Source of the DNA: Xenorhabdus anantnagensis
GTDB taxonomy: Bacteria; Pseudomonadota; Gammaproteobacteria; Enterobacterales; Enterobacteriaceae
Assembly: GCF_028598555.1 (NCBI RefSeq)
Contig: NZ_JAQRFN010000023.1
Span: 1-55,196 of the forward strand
Direction: 5' to 3'
DNA: 55,196 nucleotides
Below the pieces are notes generated by a model. The model saw only the letters and a program-made list of their open reading frames with translations. It did no database searches and was not told the origin of the DNA. The position numbers and the translations under genes were made by a program. Below, piece after piece: positions 24,140 to 34,407 of the stretch; within the stretch, counting starts at the first letter, position 1, and every line of letters starts with the position of its first letter.

Positions 24140-26605
24140 CTATTTAGTTTGCCAGATATGTTGTTGATAATCTTGGATAGCACGGTCAGAACTAAATTTA
24201 CCCATTCGAGCGGTATTTAGTACAGTACTTCGTGTCCAACCTTGGGCATCGCGATATCGAATATCAATTTGCTTATGGGCATGGCAGTAAGAGGCAAAAT
24301 CAGCCAGAACTAAATAAGGATCACCACCGTCAGTCAGGCTATGTAACATGAGATCAAATGAGTGCGTATCTCCGTGGCTGAACTCACCGTTGGCGAGAGA
24401 GGCAAGAATATCTTTCAGATGGTGATCCTGTTGGAGTACATTTTGTGGATTGTAGTTGCTGTTCAGTAAGGCTTTGGCTTCTTCCACGGTTTTTCCGAAG
24501 ATAAAGATATTGTCGTTGCCAACTTGTTCCGCGATTTCGACATTCGCTCCATCCAGTGTTCCGATGGTTAGTGCACCGTTTAAGGCTAATTTCATATTGC
24601 CTGTACCAGAGGCTTCTTTGCCCGCCGTGGAGATTTGTTCTGATACATCGGCAGCCGGGATCATCAGTTCTGCTGCGGAAACATTGTAATCGGGGATAAA
24701 AGCAATTTTGATGCGATCACGGACGATAGGATCATGATTGATCTTTTCGGCTGCATGATTGATGGCTGAGATGATGTTTTTTGCCAGATAGTAGCCGGGA
24801 GCTGCTTTGGCACCGAACAGGAAGACGCGGGGATGGATATCCAAGGCCGGATTTTCCTGAATCTGCCGATAAAGTGACAAGATATGGAGCAGGTTCAGAT
24901 GCTGACGCTTGTATTCATGCAAACGTTTTATCTGTATATCGAAAATAGCATGGGGATCAATCTTGAGTCCCATTACTTTATTGACATAGTTAGACAGGCT
25001 AATTTTATTGTCTTGCTTAATGGTTCGATAGGTTTCACGGAAAGCAGAATCGTCGGCATAAGGTTCGAGCTTCTTCAAGGCAGCAAGATCATGAATCCAT
25101 TCATGGCCTAATGTTTGGTCAAGTAGTGAAGAGAGTGCAGGATTACACTGTTTTAACCAACGACGAGGGGTTACACCATTAGTCACATTGTGGAATTTAG
25201 TTGGCCACAATTGATGATATTCGGGGAACAAATCTGTCACGATAAGGGATGAGTGCAGTGCTGCGACCCCGTTGACAGCAAAGCAGGCGACAACACAAAG
25301 GTTAGCCATTCTTACTTGATTGTCGTGAATAACCGCCAATTTTTCCCAGACTTGTTGGTTATCAGGCCAGATTTGTGCCACGGTTTTTTTAAAGCGTCGG
25401 TTGATTTCTTGAATAATGCGATGATGACGTGGCAGAAGTTCACTAATAAGTTGTTCATCCCAACGTTCTAAGCCCTCTGGCAGCAAGGTATGGTTGGTAT
25501 AGGCGAAAGTTTTCCCTGTGATTTCCCATGCTGTTTCCCAATTCAATTGATATTCATCAAGCAGAAGACGCATCATTTCAGGAATAGCAATGGTTGGATG
25601 TGTATCGTTAAGCTGGATAACTTCGTATCGCGCCAGCTCTTCTATTTTGCGTCCTGCTTGTTGATGGCGACGCAGAATATCTGCCACGGCACAAGCACAC
25701 TGAAAATATTGTTGCATCAGGCGCAGTCGCTTACCTACTTGGTGATTATCATTAGGGTAGAGCACTTTAGTCAGGCTGCTAGCTTCAATACCTTGCTGTT
25801 CGGCATGCAGGAACTGCCCATCATTGAAAAGTGATAGATCAAAGGGGCTATCGTATGTTGCTTGCCATAGACGAAGGGGTTGAGTTACACCGTTGTTATA
25901 CCCAATCACAGGTAAATCCCACGCTTCGCCAATCAGACTAAATGCGGGAACCCAAGTTTCATGGCCATCGGCAGTTGTCACGATTTCACCACCAAAACTG
26001 ACGCCAACTTTTAATTGTGTGTTATGGCGGAACCAAGGATAAGACTCGCACCCCCAATCGTCAGGGGCTTCAATTTGTTGACTCTTTTTAAAAGATTGGC
26101 GGAAGAGACCATATTGATAATTGAGGCCATATCCCGTAGCGGATTGATTGAGGGTCGCCATTGAATCGAGAAAACAGGCTGCCAGTCTTCCCAATCCACC
26201 ATTGCCTAAAGCGGGATCGGTTTCTTCTTCCAGCAAGTCACTCAAAATGATGCCATATTCTGCTAAATAAGACTGAATATCGTCATGCCAACCAAGATTT
26301 AACAAGTTGTTAGCTGTCAGTCGACCTATCAGAAATTCCATCGAGATATAATTCACATGACGTTGGCTGTCAGGAGCTGAATTAAAAAGATTCTGCTGTG
26401 CGGGAAGAGGGAGTAATTCAGAAACTGCTGCACTAATGGCTTGCCACCATTGATGCGGAGTCATTTCCTGAGCGGAGTTGAGCCCGAAACGCTGCCACTG
26501 GCGTATAAGTGCAGCCTGAAATAAAGCTTTATTGAGCTTCGGGTTTTTATCTAATTCGCATTTTTTATTTAATGTGGACTTTTGATCTAATGTAGATGGT
26601 TGCAT
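24140..26605 (-). CDS. malP: Maltodextrin phosphorylase MalP
   Basis: MalP is a PLP-dependent GT35 phosphorylase that shortens maltodextrins to glucose-1-phosphate. It has 821 aa against 797 in E. coli. The core is fully conserved: [35 protein letters not shown], the [14 protein letters not shown] stretch, and the PLP lysine in [18 protein letters not shown]. The extra length is N-terminal. Residues 3-20 or so ([20 protein letters not shown]) are encoded by three 18-bp tandem units at 26545-26598. A second possibility is that the true start lies inside this tail. An AGGA ribosome-binding motif precedes 26605. Confidence 0.96.
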   Translation of the reverse strand: MQPSTLDQKSTLNKKCELDKNPKLNKALFQAALIRQWQRFGLNSAQEMTPHQWWQAISAAVSELLPLPAQQNLFNSAPDSQRHVNYISMEFLIGRLTANNLLNLGWHDDIQSYLAEYGIILSDLLEEETDPALGNGGLGRLAACFLDSMATLNQSATGYGLNYQYGLFRQSFKKSQQIEAPDDWGCESYPWFRHNTQLKVGVSFGGEIVTTADGHETWVPAFSLIGEAWDLPVIGYNNGVTQPLRLWQATYDSPFDLSLFNDGQFLHAEQQGIEASSLTKVLYPNDNHQVGKRLRLMQQYFQCACAVADILRRHQQAGRKIEELARYEVIQLNDTHPTIAIPEMMRLLLDEYQLNWETAWEITGKTFAYTNHTLLPEGLERWDEQLISELLPRHHRIIQEINRRFKKTVAQIWPDNQQVWEKLAVIHDNQVRMANLCVVACFAVNGVAALHSSLIVTDLFPEYHQLWPTKFHNVTNGVTPRRWLKQCNPALSSLLDQTLGHEWIHDLAALKKLEPYADDSAFRETYRTIKQDNKISLSNYVNKVMGLKIDPHAIFDIQIKRLHEYKRQHLNLLHILSLYRQIQENPALDIHPRVFLFGAKAAPGYYLAKNIISAINHAAEKINHDPIVRDRIKIAFIPDYNVSAAELMIPAADVSEQISTAGKEASGTGNMKLALNGALTIGTLDGANVEIAEQVGNDNIFIFGKTVEEAKALLNSNYNPQNVLQQDHHLKDILASLANGEFSHGDTHSFDLMLHSLTDGGDPYLVLADFASYCHAHKQIDIRYRDAQGWTRSTVLNTARMGKFSSDRAIQDYQQHIWQTK

Positions 26606-26686
26606 GGCGTCGTCATCCTGTCACTGAATGAAGAAAATTGGGGAAATTATTTAGAGGGATATGCTGAAGGTTAGTGACATGGGAAA

Positions 26687-26719
26687 CATCATCCCGTAAA
26701 AATATTCACGGGGAGGAGT
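26687..26719. promoter_or_regulatory. MalT-box-like sequences at malP-malT
   Basis: On the minus strand (complement of 26687-26695) GGGATGATG holds the GGATGA core, oriented towards malP. On the plus strand GGGGAGGAGT (26710-26719) matches the consensus at 9 of 10. In E. coli malPQ is MalT-activated through such boxes. Confidence 0.5.
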
Positions 26720-26791
26720 GCAAGGGCGTAGCTATTTCTTTCGAGTTTTTCCGCAATTTCATAGAGAAATAGCAAAATTGCAATCAAAGAA

Positions 26792-26807
26792 TGTGACAAG
26801 GTGCAAT
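26792..26807 (+). promoter_or_regulatory. Candidate CRP site of malT
   Basis: TGTGACAAGGTGCAAT has the same layout as the E. coli malT CRP site as I recall it (TGTGACACAGTGCAAA), followed by a similar stretch ending ACACA. It lies 155 bases before malT. Bases 26606-26961 otherwise hold no gene. Confidence 0.6.
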
Positions 26808-26961
26808 TTAACACAATGAAATTAATCAACTTGTTTGCAAAAGATGAGTGTTTCTCTACATTTGTTGGGCGTTAGCGAATGCTAATGGCACAAGTGACTT
26901 AATAATATCAAACAGAATTCAGGTATCAGTTTTATTCATTGCATGTGAGGGGAGAAAATTA

Positions 26962-29676
26962 ATGCTTATCCCATCGAAACTCAGCCGTCCCCTTCGGCTC
27001 AATAATATGGTTATGCGGAAGCGCCTGCTAGAAAAGTTCAATGAAGTTCAGGGTTATCGGCTGGTCTTGGTAACCAGTCCTGCTGGGTATGGCAAAACGA
27101 CATTGATGTCACAATGGGCTGCCGGGCAGGAGCGCCTTGGGTGGTATTCTCTTGATGATAGTGACAATCAGCCGGAGCGCTTTGCCAGCTATTTGATTGC
27201 CGCTATTCAGCAGGCAACGCAGGGACACTGTGTAAAAAGTGAAGTGCTGGCCCAGAAACACCAATACGCCAATTTACCTGCGTTGTTTGCGCAATTGTTT
27301 ATTGAGCTTAGCGAATGGCAGCAACCGATTTTTCTGGTGATCGACGACTATCATCTGATAATGAATGGGCTTATTCATGAAGCAATGCGTTTTTTCCTGC
27401 GCCACCAACCAGAAAACTTAACATTGGTGATCCTATCACGCCATTTGCCATCCTTGGGAATTGCTAACTTACGTGTCCGCGAGCAGTTATTGGAGATTGA
27501 TAGCCAACAGTTGGCTTTTGATTATCAGGAAACGCAGCAATTTTTTGCCAAGCGGTTAACCAATCCATTGGAGCCTGAGCACTGTAAACAGTTATGCAAT
27601 GATGTTGCTGGATGGGCAACTGCCTTGCAGCTGATTGCCCTTTCTGCCCGTCAATCTGGCAATACGACTGAAATGTCAGCAAAGCGCCTTTCGGGAATTA
27701 ATGCCAGTCACCTTGCGGATTACCTTGTGGATGAGGTTTTAAATCGGGTGGATCAGACGACGCGGAATTTCTTGCTGCATAGTTCTATTCTGCGTTCCAT
27801 GAATGATGGTCTGATTGTTTGCCTGACGGGAGAGGACAACGGACAACAACGTCTGGAGGATATTGAGCGTCAGGGGTTGTTTATTCAACGAATGGATGAT
27901 TCTGGAGAGTGGTTCTGCTTTCATCCTTTATTTGCTTCATTTCTGCGCCAACGTTGCCAATGGGAAATGGCAGCAAAATTGCCCGAATTACATAGGGCAG
28001 CCGTAAAAGGATGGCTGATGCAGGGATATCCGGGGGAAGCTATTCATCATGCCCTGGCGGCGGGAGATACAACTTTGTTGCGGGATATTTTGTTGCAACA
28101 TGCTTGGGAGTTATTTAACCACAGCAAACTATCCCTATTGGAAGAGTGCATGAATGCGCTGCCATATGAACAACTATTGGAAAGTCCTCGCCTGGTTCTG
28201 CTACAAGCATGGCTGGCGCAGAGTCAGCATCGTTACTATGAAGTAAATGCGTTATTGAATCAGACTGAGCAATCATTGAAGCAGAAGCAAATAGCCATCA
28301 AGCCGGAATTGCTGGCGGAATTTGATGCCCTGAGAGCCCAAGTAGCGATTAACGATGGTTGTCCGTCGGATGCCGATGCCTTGGCTGAAAAAGCTCTGGC
28401 GACCCTACTGCCAGACAATCAATATGGCCGGATTGTGGCAATGTCAGTGAAAGGAGAGGTATTGCATTGCAATGGTCAGTTGGTTGAGGCATTGGCTTTG
28501 ATGAAGCAAACGGAGCAACTTGCCCGTCTTTGTCATGTTTACCACTATGCTTTATGGGCGTTGTTGCAACAAAGCGAAATTTTACTGGCACAAGGTTATT
28601 TACAGGCGGCTTATGATACTCAGACCCATGCTTTTGATTTAATACGTGAGCAGCATTTAGAACAATTGCCGATGCATGAGTTTCTGCTTAGGATCCGTTC
28701 ACAACTTTTGTGGTGTTGGGCCCGTATTGATGAATCAGCAGATGCAGCCCGTCGAGGATTGGAGGTGTTGACCAATTACCAGCCACAGCAGCAATTACAA
28801 TGTCTTACTCAACTGGCAAAGTGCTCTTTGATCCGAGGGGATATTGATAACGCTCGTCGCTACTTGACCCGCTGTGAAAATTTATTGAGTAATGGACAGT
28901 ACCATCGGGATTGGCGGACAAATACTGATAAATTGCGTGTCATTATTTGGCAAAGTTTGGAAGATAGCAGTTCGTTGACACAATGGTTGGCACAAGCAGA
29001 ACGGCCAGAAAGTTTTTGTAACCATTTCAATCAAAATCAATGGCGAAACATTGCACGAGCACAAATCTTACTTGGTCAATATGAGGAAGCCGAATCGGTT
29101 TTGGAGAAGCTGAATACCTATGCAAGAAAATTGGCCTTGGTCAGCGATTTAAATCGTAATCTCCTGCTGTGTAATTTGCTTTATTGGCAGCTTGAACGTA
29201 AAGCTGAGGCTCAGGATGTTTTGATGGAAGCCTTGAGTCTGGCCAACCGCACTGGGTTTATCAGCCATTTTGTCATTGAAGGTGAGCTGATGGCTTTGCA
29301 ACTGCGCCAGCTTATCCAGCTTAATATCTTGCCTGAGATGGAACAGCACAGGGCTCAGCGTATTCTCCGGGAAATCAACCGACAGCACCGACATAAATTT
29401 GCCCATTTTGACGAAACGTTTGTAGAACAGTTACTCACTCATCCTGACGTGCCTGAGCTTATTCGTAATAGTCCACTTACTCAGCGTGAGTGGCAGGTGT
29501 TGGGGTTGATTTATTCTGGTTACAGCAACGATCAAATTGCCGCGGAACTGGATGTGGCTGCAACCACTATAAAAACCCATATACGTAATTTATATCAGAA
29601 AATGGGAATTACTCACCGACAGGAAGCTATTCAGCAGGCACAGAAATTGATGCGAATGATAGGGCTAGGAGTTTAA
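26962..29676 (+). CDS. malT: Transcriptional activator of the maltose regulon MalT
   Basis: MalT is a STAND-family ATPase that oligomerises with ATP and maltotriose and activates the mal promoters. The frame opens 38 codons earlier. The ATG at 26962 ([20 protein letters not shown]), behind GAGGGGAG, matches E. coli and gives 904 aa (E. coli 901). Domains in order: nucleotide-binding domain with P-loop [14 protein letters not shown] (about residues 38-51) and IDDYHL, winged helix, superhelical TPR-like sensor (about 437-806), and a LuxR-type HTH ([20 protein letters not shown] to [15 protein letters not shown]). It is divergent from malPQ, whose promoters it should control together with the malE/malK pair. 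Confidence 0.98.
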   Translation: MLIPSKLSRPLRLNNMVMRKRLLEKFNEVQGYRLVLVTSPAGYGKTTLMSQWAAGQERLGWYSLDDSDNQPERFASYLIAAIQQATQGHCVKSEVLAQKHQYANLPALFAQLFIELSEWQQPIFLVIDDYHLIMNGLIHEAMRFFLRHQPENLTLVILSRHLPSLGIANLRVREQLLEIDSQQLAFDYQETQQFFAKRLTNPLEPEHCKQLCNDVAGWATALQLIALSARQSGNTTEMSAKRLSGINASHLADYLVDEVLNRVDQTTRNFLLHSSILRSMNDGLIVCLTGEDNGQQRLEDIERQGLFIQRMDDSGEWFCFHPLFASFLRQRCQWEMAAKLPELHRAAVKGWLMQGYPGEAIHHALAAGDTTLLRDILLQHAWELFNHSKLSLLEECMNALPYEQLLESPRLVLLQAWLAQSQHRYYEVNALLNQTEQSLKQKQIAIKPELLAEFDALRAQVAINDGCPSDADALAEKALATLLPDNQYGRIVAMSVKGEVLHCNGQLVEALALMKQTEQLARLCHVYHYALWALLQQSEILLAQGYLQAAYDTQTHAFDLIREQHLEQLPMHEFLLRIRSQLLWCWARIDESADAARRGLEVLTNYQPQQQLQCLTQLAKCSLIRGDIDNARRYLTRCENLLSNGQYHRDWRTNTDKLRVIIWQSLEDSSSLTQWLAQAERPESFCNHFNQNQWRNIARAQILLGQYEEAESVLEKLNTYARKLALVSDLNRNLLLCNLLYWQLERKAEAQDVLMEALSLANRTGFISHFVIEGELMALQLRQLIQLNILPEMEQHRAQRILREINRQHRHKFAHFDETFVEQLLTHPDVPELIRNSPLTQREWQVLGLIYSGYSNDQIAAELDVAATTIKTHIRNLYQKMGITHRQEAIQQAQKLMRMIGLGV

Positions 29677-29860
29677 TGATTATTTCTAAATGCGATTTAT
29701 TTTGTCTTTAATATGAAGAATAAATATTAATAAACAAATATATGATTTTTCAAATTTAAATTTTTTTTAAATTTATTTAATATTTTTTATTACATTTTTG
29801 TGATCGAAATAAAATTTAAATGCGCTTAATCTGATTTCATCGCAATAAGTATGTTTTTTC

Positions 29861-30030
29861 ATTGTTTAATACGACTAATTGCTTAATACGAATAATTGTT
29901 TAATGAAGTTAATTGTTTGACGTAATTAATTGTTTAGCGATGTTAGTTTTTCTATGCAATTAATTGTTCCATATAAATAATTATCTTATGCAATTAGTTG
30001 TTTAATACAACGAATTGTCCAATACAAACT
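29861..30030. repeat. 17-bp degenerate tandem repeat, ten units
   Basis: Ten consecutive units of exactly 17 bp fill 29861-30030. Examples: ATTGTTTAATACGACTA (29861), ATTGCTTAATACGAATA (29878), ATTGTTTAATGAAGTTA (29895), ATTGTTCCATATAAATA (29963), GTTGTTTAATACAACGA (29997), ATTGTCCAATACAAACT (30014). The working consensus is ATTGTTTAATACAAnTA. The array ends about 20 bases before the aminotransferase start. The rest of the malT spacer (29677-29860) is extremely AT-rich, with an A/T palindrome near 29750-29775, and has no gene. Confidence 0.9.
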
Positions 30031-30051
30031 AACTAATAGTGGTGAATGATT

Positions 30052-31308
30052 ATGGAAAATAAAGAGCACCTTGAAGGTATGCTTTCTCGCTTTATTGGTC
30101 ATGGCCCTTATTTGATCATTGATGGTGAAAAATATATTGACGCGGCATCAGGAACTTTTAATTTGCCGTTAGGCTACACGAATGATCGGATTGCAAACAA
30201 ACTTAAACAGCAGATTGATAGATGTACACATTTGAGTTCAGCTTATACACATAAAATGTCTCAATATATTTTAAGTAAATTACTTAAGCATACACCTGAA
30301 GGAGTCGATCGTATTTGGCTGAGAGATGTATCTGGATCTGGTGCAGTTGAATGTGCTATCCGCATAGCGCAAAAATCAACGGGACGTTCAGGAGTTATTT
30401 CGTTCTTTCTTGCCCATCATGGGCAATCTCTTGCAACAGCACAGATTTCCGGCAATGCGTTCAGAATTAAGGACTTCCATGTAAATATTGATGGTTCGAT
30501 AAAAATTCCTGCGCCAGCCAGTGTCCTGTCAGAGCCACAATCACAGTCGAATGAAGAGCAATTTGTCGATTTAGAACAGTTTATTCAGTTAGGTTCTAAT
30601 GACAATATTGCATGTCTGATTATTGAACCGATTCAGGGGAATGGCGGAAATATTGTTTTCCCTGTGTCTTTTTACCGGAAGATCAGGGAAATCTGTCATC
30701 AGCATGGCATCATCATTATTGCGGATGAAGTACAGACAGGTTTTGGTCGTACAGGCACGTTCTTCGCTTCGACGGGTTATGCCAAGGAACTGGAGCCGGA
30801 TATCATCGTTTTCGCCAAAGGGGCTGGAGGCATCGGTATTCCGACTGGCGGCGTATTGATGCGCCATTCACTGGATATTTTGGAATCGTTCGAACATTCC
30901 AGCACTTCTGGTGCCAATCCGCTCTCTTTGGTTGCCCTCAATGAAATCATCGACATTATTGAAGATGAGCACGTTTTGGAAAATGTGCAACAAAATGAAG
31001 CCTACTTGCGTGATGGTTTGTTGAAATTACAGCGTCAATACCCAGAGATCACGGGAGTCAGAGGTGTGGGATATATGTATGGCTTTGATACACCAAATCC
31101 AGATTTTGCAGCGCAGGCGATAGCCACTGCCAACCGCCATAATTTGATCTTACGTGGTTCCCGTTATGGTAAGGGAAAAACAATCAAAGTTCGTCCACCG
31201 CTGATTTGTACACAGGAACATCTGGCGGAGATCCTGCATAAACTGGATCTGACTTTCTCAGAATTAACGGCTACCGCACAGGTATATAAGGAGGCTGCAT
31301 CATGCTAG
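30052..31308 (+). CDS. Class-III PLP aminotransferase, substrate unknown
   Basis: It belongs to the fold-type I class-III aminotransferases (4-aminobutyrate, acetylornithine, diaminobutyrate types). The 418 aa from ATG 30052 show the PLP-phosphate motif VSGSGAVECAIRIAQ (about residues 93-107), HHG for ring stacking (122-124), the family signature ADEVQTGFGRTGTFF (224-238), and the PLP lysine in FAKGAGGIGIPTGGV (Lys256). The usual SGSEAN motif here reads SGSGAV. ATG 30046 is in frame two codons earlier but sits too close to GGTGA. Its end overlaps the next gene by 7 bases, so the two are coupled. It is the first gene of an accessory cassette. I cannot name the substrate. Confidence 0.9.
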   Translation: MENKEHLEGMLSRFIGHGPYLIIDGEKYIDAASGTFNLPLGYTNDRIANKLKQQIDRCTHLSSAYTHKMSQYILSKLLKHTPEGVDRIWLRDVSGSGAVECAIRIAQKSTGRSGVISFFLAHHGQSLATAQISGNAFRIKDFHVNIDGSIKIPAPASVLSEPQSQSNEEQFVDLEQFIQLGSNDNIACLIIEPIQGNGGNIVFPVSFYRKIREICHQHGIIIIADEVQTGFGRTGTFFASTGYAKELEPDIIVFAKGAGGIGIPTGGVLMRHSLDILESFEHSSTSGANPLSLVALNEIIDIIEDEHVLENVQQNEAYLRDGLLKLQRQYPEITGVRGVGYMYGFDTPNPDFAAQAIATANRHNLILRGSRYGKGKTIKVRPPLICTQEHLAEILHKLDLTFSELTATAQVYKEAASC

Positions 31309-32363
31309 CGCTTAAATATCATCAAGCTTGGGATGTTGAAATCCAGCAAGTTGAATCTTTGTCTTGTATTGAACCCGATGATGTTGTTGTTGATATTGCA
31401 GTGTGTGGTATTTGTGGCACGGATGTGGGAATTATCACAGGCGCTTACCCTGTTGCAATACCGGGAACCACTTTGGGGCATGAAACTACTGGCGTGGTAT
31501 CGCAAATTGGCAGCGGTGTTACTCAGTTTCAGGTGGGAGATCGTGTTGTGGTCAACCCGACCTACTTTTGTGGACATTGCCGGATGTGTCAGACGGGAAG
31601 TCCTAATCATTGTGAGAGAAAACTGGGAACAGAAGCAGGGGTTTCCTATGATGGCGCGTTCGCAGATCAATATTTGGCAAAAGAAAATTTACTTATCAAG
31701 CTGGATGATCATGTCAGCATGGAAGAAGCCTCACTGACTGAACCACTGAGCTGTACACTAACCGGAGTGGATAAACTGGGGATCACCCATACTAATATTC
31801 GTGCAGCGGTAGCAGGGGCTGGCCCTATGGGGATGTTGTACATTTGGGCGCTGTATGAGCGGGGCGTAAAAGCCTTTATGGTTGAAAAGAATGAGAGTCG
31901 AATTCAGTTTGCAAAAGATAATTTGCCTCCAGGAAGCCAGTTATATTCTGGCTTTGATGAAGCACTGATTCAGGAATATGGTGATACATCAGCTCTGTTT
32001 GATTTATGTGTGGATACAACGGGGCAGTTGACCGAATATATTTTTAACCATTTGGCACCGGGTGGGAAGTTGCTGAATGTTGCCCTGAAAGACAAGCATG
32101 CCAGTTTGGACATTATGAAAATTGCGGATAAAAGTCTTTCAGTGATAGGTTCCATTGATTCCCTGAATAACAGTTTTGAACGTGCCTATGCCATGATCCG
32201 TGATGGTGTCATCCCTGCGGAGCGTTTGATTAGCCAAGTCTTTGATTTTAAGGATTATCAGCAGGCTTTTCTTACTGTTGGTTGTGATATTGCATCAAAA
32301 GCTCAGGTTCCTCTCAGCGCACCAAACTGCAAGGTGTTGATTCGTATCTCTGACCTAAAGTAA
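31302..32363 (+). CDS. Zinc-dependent alcohol dehydrogenase (MDR family)
   Basis: This is a medium-chain dehydrogenase of the sorbitol/threonine dehydrogenase type, 353 aa. Catalytic zinc ligands are Cys38 (CGICGTD), His60-Glu61 (GHETTG) and Glu147 (TEPLS). The structural zinc cluster is complete (Cys90, 93, 96, 104 in YFCGHCRMCQTGSPNHC). The Rossmann motif is AGAGPMG (about 171-177), and an acidic residue ending the second strand (MVEKNESR) favours NAD over NADP. It overlaps the aminotransferase gene, which suggests that the ketone it makes is the aminotransferase substrate, or the reverse. The substrate is unknown. Confidence 0.92.
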   Translation: MLALKYHQAWDVEIQQVESLSCIEPDDVVVDIAVCGICGTDVGIITGAYPVAIPGTTLGHETTGVVSQIGSGVTQFQVGDRVVVNPTYFCGHCRMCQTGSPNHCERKLGTEAGVSYDGAFADQYLAKENLLIKLDDHVSMEEASLTEPLSCTLTGVDKLGITHTNIRAAVAGAGPMGMLYIWALYERGVKAFMVEKNESRIQFAKDNLPPGSQLYSGFDEALIQEYGDTSALFDLCVDTTGQLTEYIFNHLAPGGKLLNVALKDKHASLDIMKIADKSLSVIGSIDSLNNSFERAYAMIRDGVIPAERLISQVFDFKDYQQAFLTVGCDIASKAQVPLSAPNCKVLIRISDLK

Positions 32364-32430
32364 TTGATTGCTCTGAATAATTGATTGCTCTGAATAATTG
32401 ATTGCTCTGAATAATTGATCGTTTTGAAGG
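32363..32430. repeat. 17-bp tandem repeat, four units
   Basis: ATTGATTGCTCTGAATA occurs three times without change (32363-32379, 32380-32396, 32397-32413), followed by a diverged fourth unit ATTGATCGTTTTGAAGG (32414-32430). The fourth unit carries the AAGG ribosome-binding motif of the next gene. It begins on the last base of the dehydrogenase stop codon. Confidence 0.95.
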
Positions 32431-32441
32431 ACTGCTATTTG

Positions 32442-33125
32442 ATGAATAGATGTGAACCAGTAAATAAATGCAATGTCATTTTTGATATTGACGGCGTGAT
32501 TGTCGATAGTGAACAACTGCACTTTGATGTATTGCTTGATGTATTAGCTGATGTATCGGGAGAACAGGTATCTGCTCAAACACGTGATATTCAACCTCAG
32601 CAATTGATCGGGTTAAGCCTGACGGAAACGTTGAATGAGGTTGGCCTTCCTTCATCAATGCATGAAAGCATTACGGAAAAAATTATTTCTCGTTATCAAG
32701 AAAAATTGTCTGCACATTACTTGCGACCGGGGATCACTGACTTGATTGCTGTTTTGCAACAAAATGGCACTAACTTTGGGTTTGTTTCCACCGCGCCGCG
32801 TAATGTGTGTTTGGCAAATCTTGGTTTGTTGGATCTACATGAACCTCCTGCCTTGATTTCTGGCGATGATGTGGAAAGAACTAAACCCTTCCCTGATCCT
32901 TATTTGGCTATGCTGAAATTGAAAGAGATGGATATTCAGCAAACTTTGGTGATTGAAGATACTGATTTGGGGATTGCGGCGGCAAAACAGGCGGGTATTC
33001 CGTGGATATATGCTTGGCCTCATGCTTTGTCGGGAGCGGAGCAGTATGGACAGGCTTCCTGTGTCATCGGGAAGTTAACGGATATTCCCCAGTTTTCAGA
33101 AATAAGTGCAAATATAGAGCAATAA
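32442..33125 (+). CDS. HAD-superfamily phosphatase or phosphomutase
   Basis: The 227-aa protein from ATG 32442 resembles beta-phosphoglucomutase-like HAD hydrolases with a helical cap. Motif I is FDIDGVIVDSE (nucleophile Asp15, general acid Asp17), motif II is the Thr/Ser of GFVSTAPR, the motif III lysine is in ERTKPFPDPYLAML, and motif IV is VIEDTDLGIAAAKQAG. The cap includes three 12-bp repeats (32526-32561) coding for DVLLDVLADVSG. The frame opens at a TTG 27 bases earlier inside the repeat array. The ATG with AAGG at 32425-32430 is preferred. It is the third gene of the cassette. Confidence 0.88.
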   Translation: MNRCEPVNKCNVIFDIDGVIVDSEQLHFDVLLDVLADVSGEQVSAQTRDIQPQQLIGLSLTETLNEVGLPSSMHESITEKIISRYQEKLSAHYLRPGITDLIAVLQQNGTNFGFVSTAPRNVCLANLGLLDLHEPPALISGDDVERTKPFPDPYLAMLKLKEMDIQQTLVIEDTDLGIAAAKQAGIPWIYAWPHALSGAEQYGQASCVIGKLTDIPQFSEISANIEQ

Positions 33126-33175
33126 ACATGGAACAATCAACATAATGTGATGCCTTATTAAAGGCCAATATTGGG

Positions 33176-33209
33176 AGCCTTCCGCCCGAACTGGCGGAAG
33201 GCTTTGTTT
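33176..33209 (+). terminator. Hairpin after the HAD gene
   Basis: An 11-bp GC-rich stem (33176-33186 with 33193-33203, AGCCTTCCGCC/GGCGGAAGGCT) is followed by TTGTTT. It probably ends the three-gene transcript, perhaps only partly. Confidence 0.75.
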
Positions 33210-33235
33210 GGAGGATATCGTTTGGAGGAATTAAG

Positions 33236-34393
33236 TTGTCTGAAGAATATGCAGTCTCTTCAATAAAACAGCCTGTCATGGCAACGCGAATTTCGTTTTT
33301 TATTGCGGGATTCAGTATTGCAAGTTGGGCGCCACTGATCCCTTTGGTAAAAGAACGACTGGGGCTGAGTGATGGCTCAATGGGGATTCTGATACTGATG
33401 TTTGGTATTGGTTCTTTCATTATGATGCCAATAGCTGGAATGTTGGCGACGCGCTTTGGCTGCCGGAAGATTTTTACCTTTTTTGCCTTGTTGGCTGTTT
33501 TGATATTGCCGAGCCTGAGTGTGTTCTCGACTCCATTGACCTTGGCTTGTGCTTTATTTGTGTTCGGTATGGGAATTGGAGCGACAGATGTGGTCATCAA
33601 TATCCATGCGGTCAATATTGAGAAACGAGTACATCAACCGATTATGTCAGGCTTCCATGCATTGTTCAGCTTAGGTGGAATTGCGGGAGCAGGTACAGTC
33701 AGCCTATTGTTATTTCTGGGAGTTCCACCATTTCAGGTCACAATTGCTGTAGCAGTATTCGTTATTCTACTGTTGTTGCCAACATGGAGTGGAATGCTGG
33801 ATAACGCTGAAACGGAAACGGAGGACACACCATTTTTTGCTTTACCTCGTGGCATTGTTATCTTGATTGGTTCCCTTTGTTTTGTTGTTTACTTGATGGA
33901 AGGTTCCATGCTGGATTGGAGCGGGATCTTACTGAGTAGTGTGCATAACATGAGTAGTCATCAGGCAGGTTTTGGCTATACTCTTTTTGCCATTACCATG
34001 ACTGCGGGGCGATTTTTGGGCGATAAAATCATTGCGGTGTGTGGATATCGGCGCGTGTTTTTAGGCAGCGCGATTTTGGCAACGTCAGGTTTTGTCCTAA
34101 TCTATCTGGCATCCAGCATGACTCAGTTGGGAATTTCTTTCCTGATGATAGGAGCAGGGTTATCCAATTTGGCCCCGATGTTTTTCACTGCATCAGGCCA
34201 GCAGAAAGTGATGCCTGATGCAGTGGCAGTTTCTGCCGTTTCGACAATGGGATATTCAGGGATTTTGCTTGGGCCGGCAATTATTGGTGGTTTGGCGCAT
34301 CAGGTCACGTTGCATGGTGCTTTTGCCTGTATTGCTGTGCTTTCCCTTTCATTGTTAGCAGGATATGGTTTGATTAATCCTACCAAAAAATAA
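33236..34393 (+). CDS. MFS transporter (YbjJ-like)
   Basis: The 385-aa protein has about twelve hydrophobic segments. The early SIASWAPLIPLVKERLGLSD, the loop-2/3 motif MLATRFGCRKIF (residues about 69-80), and a central loop with many acidic residues (NAETETEDTP, near 186-195) fit the fucose-permease/YbjJ branch of the MFS. The start is a TTG at 33236. It is supported by a good GGAGGA at 33224-33229, and the site lies in a 14-bp direct duplication (33206-33219, 33220-33233), so two Shine-Dalgarno copies are present. It follows the HAD gene after a hairpin and may export the cassette product. Import is equally possible. Confidence 0.85.
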   Translation: MSEEYAVSSIKQPVMATRISFFIAGFSIASWAPLIPLVKERLGLSDGSMGILILMFGIGSFIMMPIAGMLATRFGCRKIFTFFALLAVLILPSLSVFSTPLTLACALFVFGMGIGATDVVINIHAVNIEKRVHQPIMSGFHALFSLGGIAGAGTVSLLLFLGVPPFQVTIAVAVFVILLLLPTWSGMLDNAETETEDTPFFALPRGIVILIGSLCFVVYLMEGSMLDWSGILLSSVHNMSSHQAGFGYTLFAITMTAGRFLGDKIIAVCGYRRVFLGSAILATSGFVLIYLASSMTQLGISFLMIGAGLSNLAPMFFTASGQQKVMPDAVAVSAVSTMGYSGILLGPAIIGGLAHQVTLHGAFACIAVLSLSLLAGYGLINPTKK

Positions 34394-34407
34394 CAGGGTA
34401 AATATTG

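Noticed and set aside
26848-26961. 38-residue extension of MalT
   Set aside because: No ribosome-binding site precedes 26848 and the added sequence is not conserved. ATG 26962 matches the known N-terminus.
29700-29860. Possible replication origin or plasmid iteron region next to malT
   Set aside because: It is very AT-rich and followed by repeats, but there are no DnaA boxes, no Rep gene, and the context is chromosomal.
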